A stretch of DNA of 64,000 nt from Nocardiopsis sp. YSL2. Its GTDB lineage: Bacteria; Actinomycetota; Actinomycetes; Streptosporangiales; Streptosporangiaceae. The stretch covers positions 1,488,001 to 1,552,000 of the forward strand of contig NZ_JAMOAO010000001.1 in the NCBI RefSeq assembly GCF_030555055.1, given 5' to 3'. The stretch's first letter is position 1. Each line of letters opens with the position of its first letter. The notes beneath the pieces are model-generated. The model made no database searches. It saw only the letters and a list, made by a program, of their open reading frames with translations, and had not been told where the DNA came from. Shown piece after piece: positions 34,912 to 43,275 of this stretch. A program made the position numbers and the translations under genes.

Positions 34912-34946
34912 AAGGGCCGGTCACCCCCGAGGGGCGGCCGGCCCTT
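34912..34946 (+). terminator. Hairpin after the 5'-nucleotidase gene
   Basis: AAGGGCCGG pairs with CCGGCCCTT, with an inner CCCC/GGGG pairing. A second 11-bp inverted repeat (GGCGTGTCCGG, arms 34947-34957 and 34981-34991) follows and ends at the IS5-family element. Confidence 0.65.
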
Positions 34947-34991
34947 GGCGTGTCCGGTGCACGGGCCCTGGGGCGACGTGCCGGACACGCC

Positions 34992-36028
34992 CTAGGGCCT
35001 GTTTGGTAACTGGTGTGATCAGGGGCAAAAGCACCGATCTGGTCACGCCAGGCGTGTCACCCCGCACATAGGCGAAGCCTTCGGTAGATCAGTCAACGAC
35101 CAAGAAGACCAAGCCCACCGAAGGCTTCGCTGTGACCCTACCCGGCCCCGGGCGCGGTGACCTCACCGACGCCCAATGGTCTGTGCTCGAACCGCTCCTG
35201 CCCGTGCCGGCCACCGGCCGTCCGCCCTCGCGCTCCAAGCGCACCCTGATCAACGGCATCCGCTGGCGGGTGCGGGCCGGCGCCCCCTGGCGCGACGTAC
35301 CCGAGCGCTACGGCCCCTGGCAGAGCGTCTACGACCTCTTCCGCCGCTGGACCCGCAACGGCACCTGGGCCCGAATTTTGGACGCCCTGCGCGCCCTGGC
35401 CGACGCGGCGGGCCTGATCACCTGGCAGGTCAACGTCGACTCCACCATCGTGCGCGCCCACCAGCACGCCGCCGGAGCCGCGAAAAGGGGGAGGGCCCAG
35501 ATCACGAAACGGACGAGCCCGACGACCACGCTCTGGGACGCTCGCGGGGCGGGTGGACCACCAAGATCCACCTGGCCTGCGAGCAGCGCCAAAAGCCCTT
35601 GTCGGTGGTGGTCACGGCCGGCCAGCGCGGGGACGCCCCTCAGTTCGAGCCGGTCATGGAACGTATCCGCGTGGCGGGGCGGGATCGCAGTGGTCCGGCG
35701 CGCACCCGGCCGGTGCGGGTACGCGCGGATAAGGCCTACAGCTCGAAGAAGATCCGTGCCTACCTGCGCAGACGCAAGATCAGAGCGACGATTCCCGAAC
35801 CCGCCGACCGGGTGCGCAACCGCAAACGCAAGGGGCGGAGTGGGGGTCGTCCGCCCGGCTTCGACAAGGTCGACTACCGGGCCCGGCACGCGGTGGAGTG
35901 CGGGATCAACCGGCTCAAACGCAACCGGGCGGTGGCCACGCGCTATGACAAGCTCGCCCTTCGCTACGAGGCCACCGTCCAGATCGCTGCCATCAACGAA
36001 TGGCTCTGACTTTCCAAACAGGCCCTAG
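34992..36028 (+). mobile_element. IS5-family insertion sequence (IS427-like), with frameshifted transposase
   Basis: Terminal inverted repeats CTAGGGCCTGTTTGG at both ends (34992-35006 and 36014-36028), including the CTAG target. The palindromic CTAG makes the duplication length ambiguous (2 or 4 bp). The transposase is split across two frames at a run of A and G. An internal inverted repeat near the left end (CGAAGCCTTCGG, about 35073, and CCGAAGGCTTCG, about 35118) may be a regulatory hairpin. Confidence 0.9.
35132..36009 (+). CDS. IS5-family DDE transposase made from two overlapping frames (-1 shift)
   Basis: The first frame (from GTG 35132) gives the N-terminal DUF4096-type domain (LTDAQWSVLEPLLP) and the first catalytic Asp (NVDSTIVRAHQHAAG). 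The rest, with Asp in VRADKAYSSKK and Glu in HAVECGINRLKRNR, is in the -1 frame and ends at 36009. The switch falls at AAAAGGGGG (35483-35491). Only the fused product holds the full DDE triad. A programmed -1 frameshift is typical of the IS427 group; a random indel cannot be excluded. The first frame also stays open to 36028, but its later part does not look like protein. Confidence 0.85.
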
Positions 36029-36423
36029 CAGCGGGGCAGTCCGTCGACGGGTTTCCAGGGCTCGGCCACGCGCAGGGCGGTGGCGCTGACGAAGACGTCC
36101 AGGTTGCCGACGCTGTCGTCTGTGAGGAGCCACCAGGTGGTCATGCGCCCCTGCCCGTCGGAGTGCGCCTCTCCCTCGATCTGGCAGAAGAAGGCGTTGC
36201 GGCCGGCCCAGAGCCAGCCGCCGGTCGCGTACCGGGTGTCCGCGGACCAGTAGGAGCGGCTGTCCCGCCACGTGGTGTAGTACCGGCGCGGCGAGAAGCC
36301 CTCGCTCGCCCCGTTCTCGCGGACGTCGGCCGTGTGCGCGGCCGCCCCCGGGGGCGCCGCCCCCAGGGCCAGGGCGCACAGCAGCGTCGCCGTCACCGTC
36401 CGTAGGGTGCCTCCGTAGGCCAT
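36025..36423 (-). CDS. Small secreted protein of unknown function
   Basis: 132 residues with a clear signal peptide (helix TVTATLLCALALGAAPPG, likely cut after AAA near residue 30). The mature part is rich in Trp, Tyr and Arg (RRYYTTWRDSRSYWSAD) and has two cysteines (FFCQIEG and the last residue) that may pair. ATG at 36421-36423 after GGAGGAG. Its TAG stop (36025-36027) lies in the CTAG at the edge of the IS5-family element, so the original C-terminus may be changed. No family recognised. Confidence 0.65.
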   Translation of the reverse strand: MAYGGTLRTVTATLLCALALGAAPPGAAAHTADVRENGASEGFSPRRYYTTWRDSRSYWSADTRYATGGWLWAGRNAFFCQIEGEAHSDGQGRMTTWWLLTDDSVGNLDVFVSATALRVAEPWKPVDGLPRC

Positions 36424-36539
36424 CGCCGCTCCTCCCGCCGCCGACGGCCAAGGCCGCCAAACAGTATCGACAGCGTTCATTGTTACACAGAGCGATCTTA
36501 TAGTGACTTTAGGACACAGCCTGGCCTGCGGTTCACGGT

Positions 36540-37166
36540 CTAGCAGCCGGCCGCAGCCCTGGCGTCGGCGGCCATGTCGTCGCGTTCGCCCTGGTCGAGA
36601 CCGTGGTGCTCGAACCACACCAGGACGAAGTGACAGGCGTCCTGGGTGTCCTGGGCCTCGCTCTCGGGCCGCGCCTCCCGCATCGCCCGCGCCGCCTCCC
36701 CGGCGATCCCGGCACTCTCGAAGGCGACGATCCGCACGACGTCGGTGTCCATGGCGGACGTACAGAGGAAGGGGTCGGGCTCCGCGGCCTCCTCCGGCCC
36801 GGCGCAGAACTCGTCGGTGGTGTCGAGCCGGGAGCCGATGGAGTGGTCCTCGCGCAGTTCGTCGACCAGTTCGGCGGCGGCCATCAGCCCCCCGGGGTCG
36901 GAGGGCGCCGGGGTCGGGCCGGGGACCGGCGGCCGGGACGGCTCCTGCGCGGGATCCGACGACGGCTCCCGGCCCGCGGACGCCGGCGCGGAGGGCCGCT
37001 CCGAGAGACCGTCCTCCCGGCCCTGCGCGACGAGGCGGATCGTCCGCTCCGCCAGGGCCAGGGTCGTACCCAGGAAGATGGCGCCGCCCAGGACCGCGAT
37101 GACGGCGAGGACCACGAGCACCCCCGCCCCGTGGCGGCTCGGCTGCGGGGATGGGAACGGACGCAC
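36540..37166 (-). CDS. Membrane-anchored protein of unknown function with four cysteines
   Basis: 208 residues: one N-terminal membrane helix (about 14-36), a Pro/Ser-rich linker (55-90) and an outside globular part with four cysteines (EFCAGP, FLCTS, DACHF, and the terminal AAGC) likely forming two disulfides. GTG at 37164-37166 after GAGGAG. It is divergent from the response-regulator gene and shares its AT-rich upstream region. No family recognised. Confidence 0.65.
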   Translation of the reverse strand: MRPFPSPQPSRHGAGVLVVLAVIAVLGGAIFLGTTLALAERTIRLVAQGREDGLSERPSAPASAGREPSSDPAQEPSRPPVPGPTPAPSDPGGLMAAAELVDELREDHSIGSRLDTTDEFCAGPEEAAEPDPFLCTSAMDTDVVRIVAFESAGIAGEAARAMREARPESEAQDTQDACHFVLVWFEHHGLDQGERDDMAADARAAAGC

Positions 37167-37316
37167 GCGCGACTCCTCGCCTCTGGGGTGCCCGACTGGG
37201 CCAAGCCTCCCATTTTCACCAAGAACGTGCAAAGAAAGTGTTCCTGGTAGCCAATTGCCCGATATGACCGATATGTGAATAGCGTATTTTCGGCCAACCT
37301 TGGGCCTTCCGGCGCG

Positions 37317-37322
37317 CATAAT
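37317..37322 (+). promoter_or_regulatory. Candidate -10 (CATAAT) of the two-component operon
   Basis: CATAAT lies 36 bases before the response-regulator ATG, in an unusually AT-rich stretch for this window. A short direct repeat GATATG (37261-37266 and, as CGATATGTG, 37269-37277) upstream could bind the regulator itself. Confidence 0.4.
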
Positions 37323-37358
37323 AGGGAAATGCGCGACCCGGGATCTACGATCAACAGC

Positions 37359-38027
37359 ATGACCTGCGTTTTGCTGGCCGAAGACGATGTCTCGATCTCC
37401 GAGCCTCTCGCGCGCGCACTCCGCCGCGAGGGCTATACGGTGGATGTGACCGTCAACGGCATTGAGACACTCGACCGTGCCCGTGCAGGAGACATCGACC
37501 TCATGGTCCTTGATCTCGGGCTGCCCGAAATGGACGGGCTTGAGGTGGCACGTCGGCTGCGAGCCGAGGGTCACGGAACGCCGATCCTGATCCTGACCGC
37601 CCGCGCCGACGAGGTCGACACCGTCGTCGGCCTCGACGCCGGTGCCGACGACTACGTCACCAAGCCCTTCCGCCTGGCCGAACTCCTCGCCCGCGTCCGG
37701 GCCCTGCTGCGCCGGGGCGGCGCGGAGGTACCGGTCGTGCACGGCGTGCGGATCGACAACGACTCGCGACGCGCGTGGCTGGGCGAGCGCGAGCTCCAAC
37801 TCACGACGAAGGAGTTCGACCTCCTGCGCGTGCTCGTCCGCGACGCGGGCAAGGTGGTCACCCGTGAACAGATCATGCGCGAGGTGTGGGACACCAACTG
37901 GTGGGGTTCGACCAAGACCCTCGACATGCACATCTCCTGGCTGCGTCGCAAACTGGGCGACGACGCCAACCAGCCCTCGTACATCACGACCGTTCGCGGC
38001 GTGGGATTCCGCTTCGAGCGGGACTGA
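37359..38027 (+). CDS. OmpR/PhoB-family response regulator
   Basis: 222 residues. The receiver domain has the acidic pair AEDD (8-10), phosphoacceptor Asp52 in VLDLGLPEMDG, Thr in LTARAD and Lys in TKPFR. The winged-helix output domain ends with TLDMHISWLRRKLGDD and VRGVGFRFE. ATG at 37359. The sensor gene follows after 68 bases, so the two form an operon. The regulon is unknown. Confidence 0.93.
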   Translation: MTCVLLAEDDVSISEPLARALRREGYTVDVTVNGIETLDRARAGDIDLMVLDLGLPEMDGLEVARRLRAEGHGTPILILTARADEVDTVVGLDAGADDYVTKPFRLAELLARVRALLRRGGAEVPVVHGVRIDNDSRRAWLGERELQLTTKEFDLLRVLVRDAGKVVTREQIMREVWDTNWWGSTKTLDMHISWLRRKLGDDANQPSYITTVRGVGFRFERD

Positions 38028-38095
38028 CTCGACCTTGGGTTCACAGCGCTCGGTACCGGCCGGCCGACCCAGGGGCCGTACGGACGTGAGGTGAC

Positions 38096-39382
38096 ATGCG
38101 CAGGAGGATGGTCTTCTCCACGCTCGTGGTGACCGTCATCACCGTCATGCTGCTCGGCCTGCCCCTGGGCGCGCTCACGTACAAGCTCGTGCACGACGAG
38201 AGCAGTCGCCAGCTCCAGGGCGAGGCCGAGCTCATCGGCGCCGAGAGCGACAGCATGCTCGAACTCCACGGCGAGATCGACCTGGCCGAGTTCGACCGGA
38301 CCTATCCCGACCGGTTCATCCGCATCACGCCCGCGGGCGAGGCCTCCACGGTGACGGCGGGCAACCCGGCACTCAACCCGGAAGAGCCCGACGCGCCCAG
38401 CCTCCTGCGCCAGACCGCGCTGACCAGCGACGGGACGCGGGTGGAGGTCTGGGCGGAGGCCGATGCGGTCCAACAGAGCGTGGTCCAGGCATGGATGGGC
38501 ATCGCGTCGCTGTCCCTGCTCGCCATCGGGGTGGCGGTGGGTTTGTCCATGTTCCAGGCGCGCAGGCTCACCCTGCCGCTGGTGGACCTGGCGGCCACCG
38601 CCGAGCGGTTGGGCTCCGGCGTGGCCTCACCGTGGGGCCACAGGTACGGGATTCCCGAGGCCGACCGCGTGGCGGAGGTCCTGGACCGCAGCGCCGAGCG
38701 CATCGCCGGACTCATCGCCACCGAGCGCCACTTCGCCACCGATGCCTCCCACCAGCTCCGCACGCCGCTCACGGCGCTCACGATGCGGTTGGAGGAGATC
38801 ATCGCCGAGTCCGAGAACCCGGAGGTGGTGCGGGAGGAGAGCGAGGCCGCCCTCGCCCAGACCGAGCGGCTCGTGGAGACGGTGGAGAGCCTCCTGGGAC
38901 GGGCTCGCAAGAGCCAGAACCCGGAGGTCGAGCCGGTCGAGCTGGATCCGGTGCTCAACCACATCCAGGCGGAGTGGTCGCCCGTCCTCCAGCAGGAGCA
39001 GCGCAGGCTGCTCGTCACCGGGGACCCGGGCCTGACCGCGATGACGGTGCCCACCGACCTGTCGCAGATCCTGGCGACGCTCGTGGAGAACGCCTACAAG
39101 CACGGCGCGGGCACGGTCACCATCCGGCGTCTGGACACCGGGCAGTCGGTGCGCATCGAGGTCAGCGACGAGGGCGACGGCGTGCCCGAGCACCTGTCCG
39201 GCCGGATCTTCGAACGCGAGGTCAGCGGGGGCGGCGGTACCGGTCTGGGCCTGGCCCTGGCCCGGCACATCGCCGAGTCCGAGGGCGCCCGGATCGAGCT
39301 GGTGCAGACCCAGCCGACCACCTTCGCCCTGTTCCTCCCGGCCGGAGCGGGCGGCCTCACGAAGATGACCGGCCCCGTCTGA
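38096..39382 (+). CDS. Membrane sensor histidine kinase
   Basis: 428 residues. Two membrane helices (about 6-28 and 138-160) enclose an extracytoplasmic sensor domain; HAMP follows, then the H-box ATDASHQLRTPLTAL, N-box VENAYKHG, G1 DEGDGVPE and G2 GGGTGLGLALARH. ATG 38096 is chosen because GAGGTGAC precedes it. It should phosphorylate the upstream OmpR-type regulator. A modest hairpin (CGCCGGCC/GGCCGGCG, 39400-39424) follows the stop. Confidence 0.92.
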   Translation: MRRRMVFSTLVVTVITVMLLGLPLGALTYKLVHDESSRQLQGEAELIGAESDSMLELHGEIDLAEFDRTYPDRFIRITPAGEASTVTAGNPALNPEEPDAPSLLRQTALTSDGTRVEVWAEADAVQQSVVQAWMGIASLSLLAIGVAVGLSMFQARRLTLPLVDLAATAERLGSGVASPWGHRYGIPEADRVAEVLDRSAERIAGLIATERHFATDASHQLRTPLTALTMRLEEIIAESENPEVVREESEAALAQTERLVETVESLLGRARKSQNPEVEPVELDPVLNHIQAEWSPVLQQEQRRLLVTGDPGLTAMTVPTDLSQILATLVENAYKHGAGTVTIRRLDTGQSVRIEVSDEGDGVPEHLSGRIFEREVSGGGGTGLGLALARHIAESEGARIELVQTQPTTFALFLPAGAGGLTKMTGPV

Positions 39383-39436
39383 CCCGGTCCCCCGACGCCC
39401 GCCGGCCCTCGGTCGCGGCCGGCGGAGCACCTGTGG

Positions 39437-39988
39437 TCAGTCCTCGAACACGAGACCCCGTCGGCGGGGATCCTCGGCGAGGTACTCCTCCAGCATCGCC
39501 CGGACCACCCGGGCATCCCGGGGGCAGACCTCCTCCAGGTGCCGCCACCCCGTGAACCGGAGTGTCCTGGGCAGCTCCACCAGCCCGGTGATCGCGTCCC
39601 AGAAGGCGTCCAGGTTCCTCCCGTACATGTCCGGGAAGCCCAGCGCCCTCTTCAGGACGACGTGCAACTCGCGGGAGTCGGCCACCCCGCCCACGTCCAC
39701 CGTCACGTCGACCGAGACCGGGCTGTCGCTGACGGTGAACACAGCCGGGCCCGTCGACCGGGTCAGAGCCTCGGACAGCCGCATCACCTCGGCCGCACCC
39801 GTCGGGCAGGCCCTGCTCACCTCGTCCCAACCGATCACGTGGACCTCACCGCCCCGCGCGCAGAAGTCGGCGACGGCCTCCTCCAGCGACCGCCAGTCCT
39901 CGGCCGCCGCAGGGGAAAGCCCCAGCCCACGGACCAGAGCCGAACGGATTCCGGCCTCGGTCGGCTCGTCTTCCAGGTCGATCATCAT
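39437..39988 (-). CDS. Barstar-family protein
   Basis: 183 residues. The C-terminal 85 residues carry the barstar signature (VLKRALGFPDMYGRN followed by LDAFWDAITG), the helix that plugs the barnase active site. The N-terminal half (GLGLSPAAAEDWRSLEEAV) may be a second, diverged barstar-like repeat. No barnase or other ribonuclease gene is visible nearby, so it is an orphan immunity-type gene or has a different partner. ATG at 39986-39988 (a second ATG follows directly) with GGGGAAG upstream. Confidence 0.82.
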   Translation of the reverse strand: MMIDLEDEPTEAGIRSALVRGLGLSPAAAEDWRSLEEAVADFCARGGEVHVIGWDEVSRACPTGAAEVMRLSEALTRSTGPAVFTVSDSPVSVDVTVDVGGVADSRELHVVLKRALGFPDMYGRNLDAFWDAITGLVELPRTLRFTGWRHLEEVCPRDARVVRAMLEEYLAEDPRRRGLVFED

Positions 39989-40052
39989 TTCTTCCCCATA
40001 AGAAGGACACAGCAGTCACAGCGAGCACACGGCGCTGGTCGGCTCCGCAGGG

Positions 40053-41225
40053 TCAGACCAGGGACCACCGATGGCCGTCCACCGGAGAATCGTGCCAGAC
40101 GAACTGTTCCTCGGGCGTGACGGTCGCGCCGAACGCGCTCCAGTCGGGTTCCCCGTGGCCGACCCACCAGCGGTGGGCGGCCTCCACCATCGTCCACAGA
40201 CGTCGCGGCCCGCCCTGCATAACCTGGAAGCGGCCGCCCCGCGCCGGTTCGATGTCGACCTCGGCCCATGCCCCGTCCCTGCCCTCCATGGACAGGAAGT
40301 CGGTGCCGTCGTCGGCCGTCCTGAGCACGTTGTCGGCGTCGACCGTGGCGAGTTGGGCCACGAACGCGAACGCGAGGTCACGGAGGAGGGCGGGATCCAG
40401 GGAAGTTTCGCTGGACGTGCCCTCGTCGTCCACTGAGGTGCGGAGACGCGGGTCATGGCTCCGGGCGGGCATGAACCCCGCCCACTCGGGCAGGAACCGG
40501 CCCTGGGCGGTGCCGTCCTCGCCCACTTTGAGTATGAGCATCGCGCCACCCGTACCGCCCGCGATGTTCACCAGGATCAGCCCGCCGGATGCCACCTGGT
40601 CGAGCCACGCGGGGGGAACATGGGTGAAGGCGGTGGTGGAGATGATCCTGTCGTAGGGGGCTCGGTCCGGGTAGCCCTTGTGGCCGTCGTACTCCGCGAC
40701 GATGGGGTGGTAGCCCGACCCCGTGAGGCGCTCGGCGGCGTCGGAGACCAGGCGGGGCGATATGTCGATGCTCGTCACACGATCCGAGCCCAGACATTCG
40801 CTCAGGATCGCGGCGTTGTACCCCGAGCCGACCCCGATCTCCAGAACTCGGGGGTCGCCGTCGAGGTCGAGTTCGTTGAGTATCTGAGCCATGAGGCCGG
40901 GCATCGTGGAAGAACTGGTGCAGCGTCCCTTCCCCGTGCCGTGGGGAAGGGCTTCGAGGATCGGTTTGCCCTTGACCTCGATGATCAGCGTCTCGTCCGC
41001 GTAGACGTGCGATCCCCACTCCTCACGCTGCTCGGGAACGTCGCCGCGCAGGAGTCGGTACCGCGTGCCCTCGGGTGTGTGCTCGTACAGTGCGAAGGCC
41101 GGGACGAACACGCCCCGGTCGACACGACGGAAGGCGTCGGTGAGGGGACCCGTAGGTGCGAGCACGCCCTTTTCGACGAGTCGATCGGTCAGCCTGGACG
41201 CGTATGCGTGAACAGCGCGGGTCAT
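40053..41225 (-). CDS. PIMT-like methyltransferase of the ATP-grasp (graspetide) RiPP type
   Basis: 390 residues. The core resembles protein-L-isoaspartate O-methyltransferase: VDRGVFVP, SSTMPGLMAQILNEL, then the SAM loop LEIGVGSGYNAA and VTSIDIS. The long C-terminal extension (about 240-390) is typical of the methyltransferases that accompany ATP-grasp peptide ligases (TIGR04188 type, from memory), some of which turn Asp into aspartimide in graspetides. Its ATG overlaps the stop of an ATP-grasp remnant by ATGA, the relic of a coupled operon. With its ligase broken and no precursor nearby it is probably an orphan. Confidence 0.82.
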   Translation of the reverse strand: MTRAVHAYASRLTDRLVEKGVLAPTGPLTDAFRRVDRGVFVPAFALYEHTPEGTRYRLLRGDVPEQREEWGSHVYADETLIIEVKGKPILEALPHGTGKGRCTSSSTMPGLMAQILNELDLDGDPRVLEIGVGSGYNAAILSECLGSDRVTSIDISPRLVSDAAERLTGSGYHPIVAEYDGHKGYPDRAPYDRIISTTAFTHVPPAWLDQVASGGLILVNIAGGTGGAMLILKVGEDGTAQGRFLPEWAGFMPARSHDPRLRTSVDDEGTSSETSLDPALLRDLAFAFVAQLATVDADNVLRTADDGTDFLSMEGRDGAWAEVDIEPARGGRFQVMQGGPRRLWTMVEAAHRWWVGHGEPDWSAFGATVTPEEQFVWHDSPVDGHRWSLV

Positions 41226-41359
41226 GCCCGTCCTTTCTCCAGCAATGCAGCGATGGCCTGCCCGACGGGCAGGTCGCAGTGGTGCGCGAGCCATCCCCAC
41301 TCGCCGTTCGGGTTGACCTCCAGAAGGGTCCAGGTCCCCGCCCAGAAGGATGTCCGGCG
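41222..41359 (-). pseudogene. C-terminal remnant of an ATP-grasp peptide ligase
   Basis: Only 45 codons remain. They read as the characteristic end of an ATP-grasp ribosomal-peptide ligase: WAGTWTLLEVNPNGEWGWLA, containing the Glu and Asn metal ligands, followed by an amphipathic terminal helix. The frame begins directly after the HD gene's TGA and has no start codon or ribosome site of its own. The stop overlaps the methyltransferase ATG. The roughly 270 N-terminal residues of the ligase are gone, apparently replaced by the HD-domain gene. Confidence 0.8.
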
Positions 41360-41947
41360 TCAGAGCGGTGGCTTCTGAGTGCGGGCCTGATGCACCCACG
41401 CCAGGGGGTCACGAGTAAGCGCCTCCTCAGCCAGCCGCTTCGCTGAGGCCGTCCTGAGCGACGCGAGGGAGGTGTCGATCCACGCCTGGGTATGGCTGTT
41501 GCCCTGTTTCTGGTACTCCACCGCCTGCACCAGGCATTCGAGCTTGTCGGCGTCCTTGGCGCACCTCGCCTCAATGGACTCCGTGGCCTCGTACTCCCCC
41601 ACTGCATCGTTGACCATCGCGGCCACCACCTCCGGGAGCCCTTCTACCTGGTTGGCGGTCACCTCGGTGTTGGGTGCGGCCTTGAGATAGCGCTTGCCGA
41701 CGTAGGGGATATCGGTCAGCCGGGTCTCCTGGGTGTCGTGGAACAGCGCCAGGAATGCCGCACGCTCGGGATCCGCGCCTTCGAGCGCGGCGATCACCGC
41801 CGCCGTGACGGCCGTGCGGTGCGAGTGGTCCGCGATGGACTCGGGGTCAGGCACCCCCGCGACCAGCCAACCGGTCCGCTTGTAGCGTTTCATCAGACCG
41901 ACCTCGTACAGGAAGTCGACGGCTCGGGTGACCTGCTCGTCTGCCAT
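41360..41947 (-). CDS. HD-domain hydrolase (YfbR/HDDC2-like)
   Basis: 195 residues. Metal ligands are visible: SIADHSHRTAV (His), FLALFHDTQE (His-Asp), and DADKLE (late Asp). The pattern matches HDDC2/YfbR-type 5'-deoxynucleotidases. ATG at 41945-41947 with GAAGGAG. It begins 10 bases after the HTH regulator gene, so they form an operon. Its TGA is immediately followed, in the same frame, by the ATP-grasp remnant, suggesting a deletion junction close to this stop. Confidence 0.85.
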   Translation of the reverse strand: MADEQVTRAVDFLYEVGLMKRYKRTGWLVAGVPDPESIADHSHRTAVTAAVIAALEGADPERAAFLALFHDTQETRLTDIPYVGKRYLKAAPNTEVTANQVEGLPEVVAAMVNDAVGEYEATESIEARCAKDADKLECLVQAVEYQKQGNSHTQAWIDTSLASLRTASAKRLAEEALTRDPLAWVHQARTQKPPL

Positions 41948-41957
41948 GGGACTCCTT

Positions 41958-43100
41958 CTACTTCCGTTGTGCCATCCGAAGAGCGTAGAGCACGCCCTCA
42001 AGCTCGCGCCGCGATTGAGGGGAGATCGGCCCTTCTTCCAAAACGCGTTGCAATTCGGGCGTCATGGCACCCGCGATGCGCCCATCGACGAGTCCAGGCT
42101 TTCGGATGACCAGCGCCCAAAGCGTGTGGGCTACGACATCGAGGTAGGGGTTGCGCGGGTCGAGCTTGGCGACAAGGTGACCAAGGAGCAGGTCCCCTCG
42201 CCAGGAATCAACGTCCAACTTCACCATGAACGTATCCGCCAACTGCGGGTCTCTGACTTCTCCCAACCAGTACGCCCAGTAGTTCAGATTGGCGATCTCG
42301 CAGGAGTCGGTGGATACATGGACGCCGATGAACTGGGGTAGTGCTTCCGTGTCTCCTTTGCGTGCGAGCGAGTGAGCCCCTGAGCGCACGACCGCCCACG
42401 ACGGCGACCAGTCCATATTGCTCCCCAGGCGACGCTTCTCGGCTCGTTGCATGGTGGCCAGCCACTCTCCGGTCTCGTCGGAGGAGTCGAAGCCTGCGAC
42501 GTAATGGGCCTGCCGACGCAGCAAGGCGCCAATCGACGAATCGCGTGTGGCTTTCTCAGCCACGGCCCGAAGATGCGAGGTGATGTGTCGGCGTTCGTCG
42601 GCAGCCAGTTCCGGGCCGTTGGTCGAGGGGCCACGTCTGCCTTGCGGCGATGCCTCAGCCAGTACCGCGGGGGCGGTTCCGGTGAATGCCCAAGCGACGA
42701 GGTCAGTGAAGGATCTGGTGATGACCCAGGTCGCGAGTGGATGCGCATCCAGGTTGGTTCGGCCTTGATCACCCATGATGTATCCGAGAAATCGGTCCGC
42801 CTCCAGCGCGATGTCCATCTGCGCCAGCAGACGGGGAGACGCGCCCAAGCGGTGAAGGAGATGTCGCAAGCGCAGGTACTGTCCGGTGCTGACCGCCATC
42901 AGTGGGCGACGGCCGGACTCCCACCCCTGGAGAGTGCTGACATCCACTCCGATCCGTTCTGCGAACGAGATCTGTGTATGCCCGACCGTTCGCCGAATGA
43001 TCTTGAGGACATGGCCAGAAATCCGTCCTTCTCGCTCGGATTCGGGCGCAGACAAGGAACTGTGACTCGTAGTCGGTGTAGAGAGCCTGCCCTCTGGCAT
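41958..43100 (-). CDS. HTH (XRE-like) regulator with a long C-terminal domain
   Basis: 380 residues. An N-terminal Cro/C1-type helix-turn-helix (HTQISFAERIGVDVSTLQGW, about 41-60, then ESGRRP) is followed by about 300 helical residues of the sort found in actinobacterial regulators next to RiPP loci. It is divergent from the RiPP operon, across a 175-base region, and co-oriented with the HD gene. Codon use and base composition are visibly less GC-rich than the surroundings, suggesting transfer. It probably controls the RiPP operon; this is inference from position. ATG at 43098-43100. Confidence 0.75.
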   Translation of the reverse strand: MPEGRLSTPTTSHSSLSAPESEREGRISGHVLKIIRRTVGHTQISFAERIGVDVSTLQGWESGRRPLMAVSTGQYLRLRHLLHRLGASPRLLAQMDIALEADRFLGYIMGDQGRTNLDAHPLATWVITRSFTDLVAWAFTGTAPAVLAEASPQGRRGPSTNGPELAADERRHITSHLRAVAEKATRDSSIGALLRRQAHYVAGFDSSDETGEWLATMQRAEKRRLGSNMDWSPSWAVVRSGAHSLARKGDTEALPQFIGVHVSTDSCEIANLNYWAYWLGEVRDPQLADTFMVKLDVDSWRGDLLLGHLVAKLDPRNPYLDVVAHTLWALVIRKPGLVDGRIAGAMTPELQRVLEEGPISPQSRRELEGVLYALRMAQRK

Positions 43101-43275
43101 ATGCGCCTCGCTGGGGAGTCGAACTCGTACTGGCGGTCAGTTCAGTCAGATCTCACCGCTCCGTAACGTCGGTACCACCTTAAAGCAGACGCCCAGGGCG
43201 CCAGGCGGGATCTGGATGGCAGCGCAGAATCACAGTCAGGCACCTAACCGAGTTGAAAAGGCACCAGGTACGAAC

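Noticed and set aside
35500..36028. Continuation of the first transposase frame to the IS end as a real C-terminus
   Set aside because: Its residues do not match a transposase, whereas the -1 frame supplies the remaining catalytic Asp and Glu.
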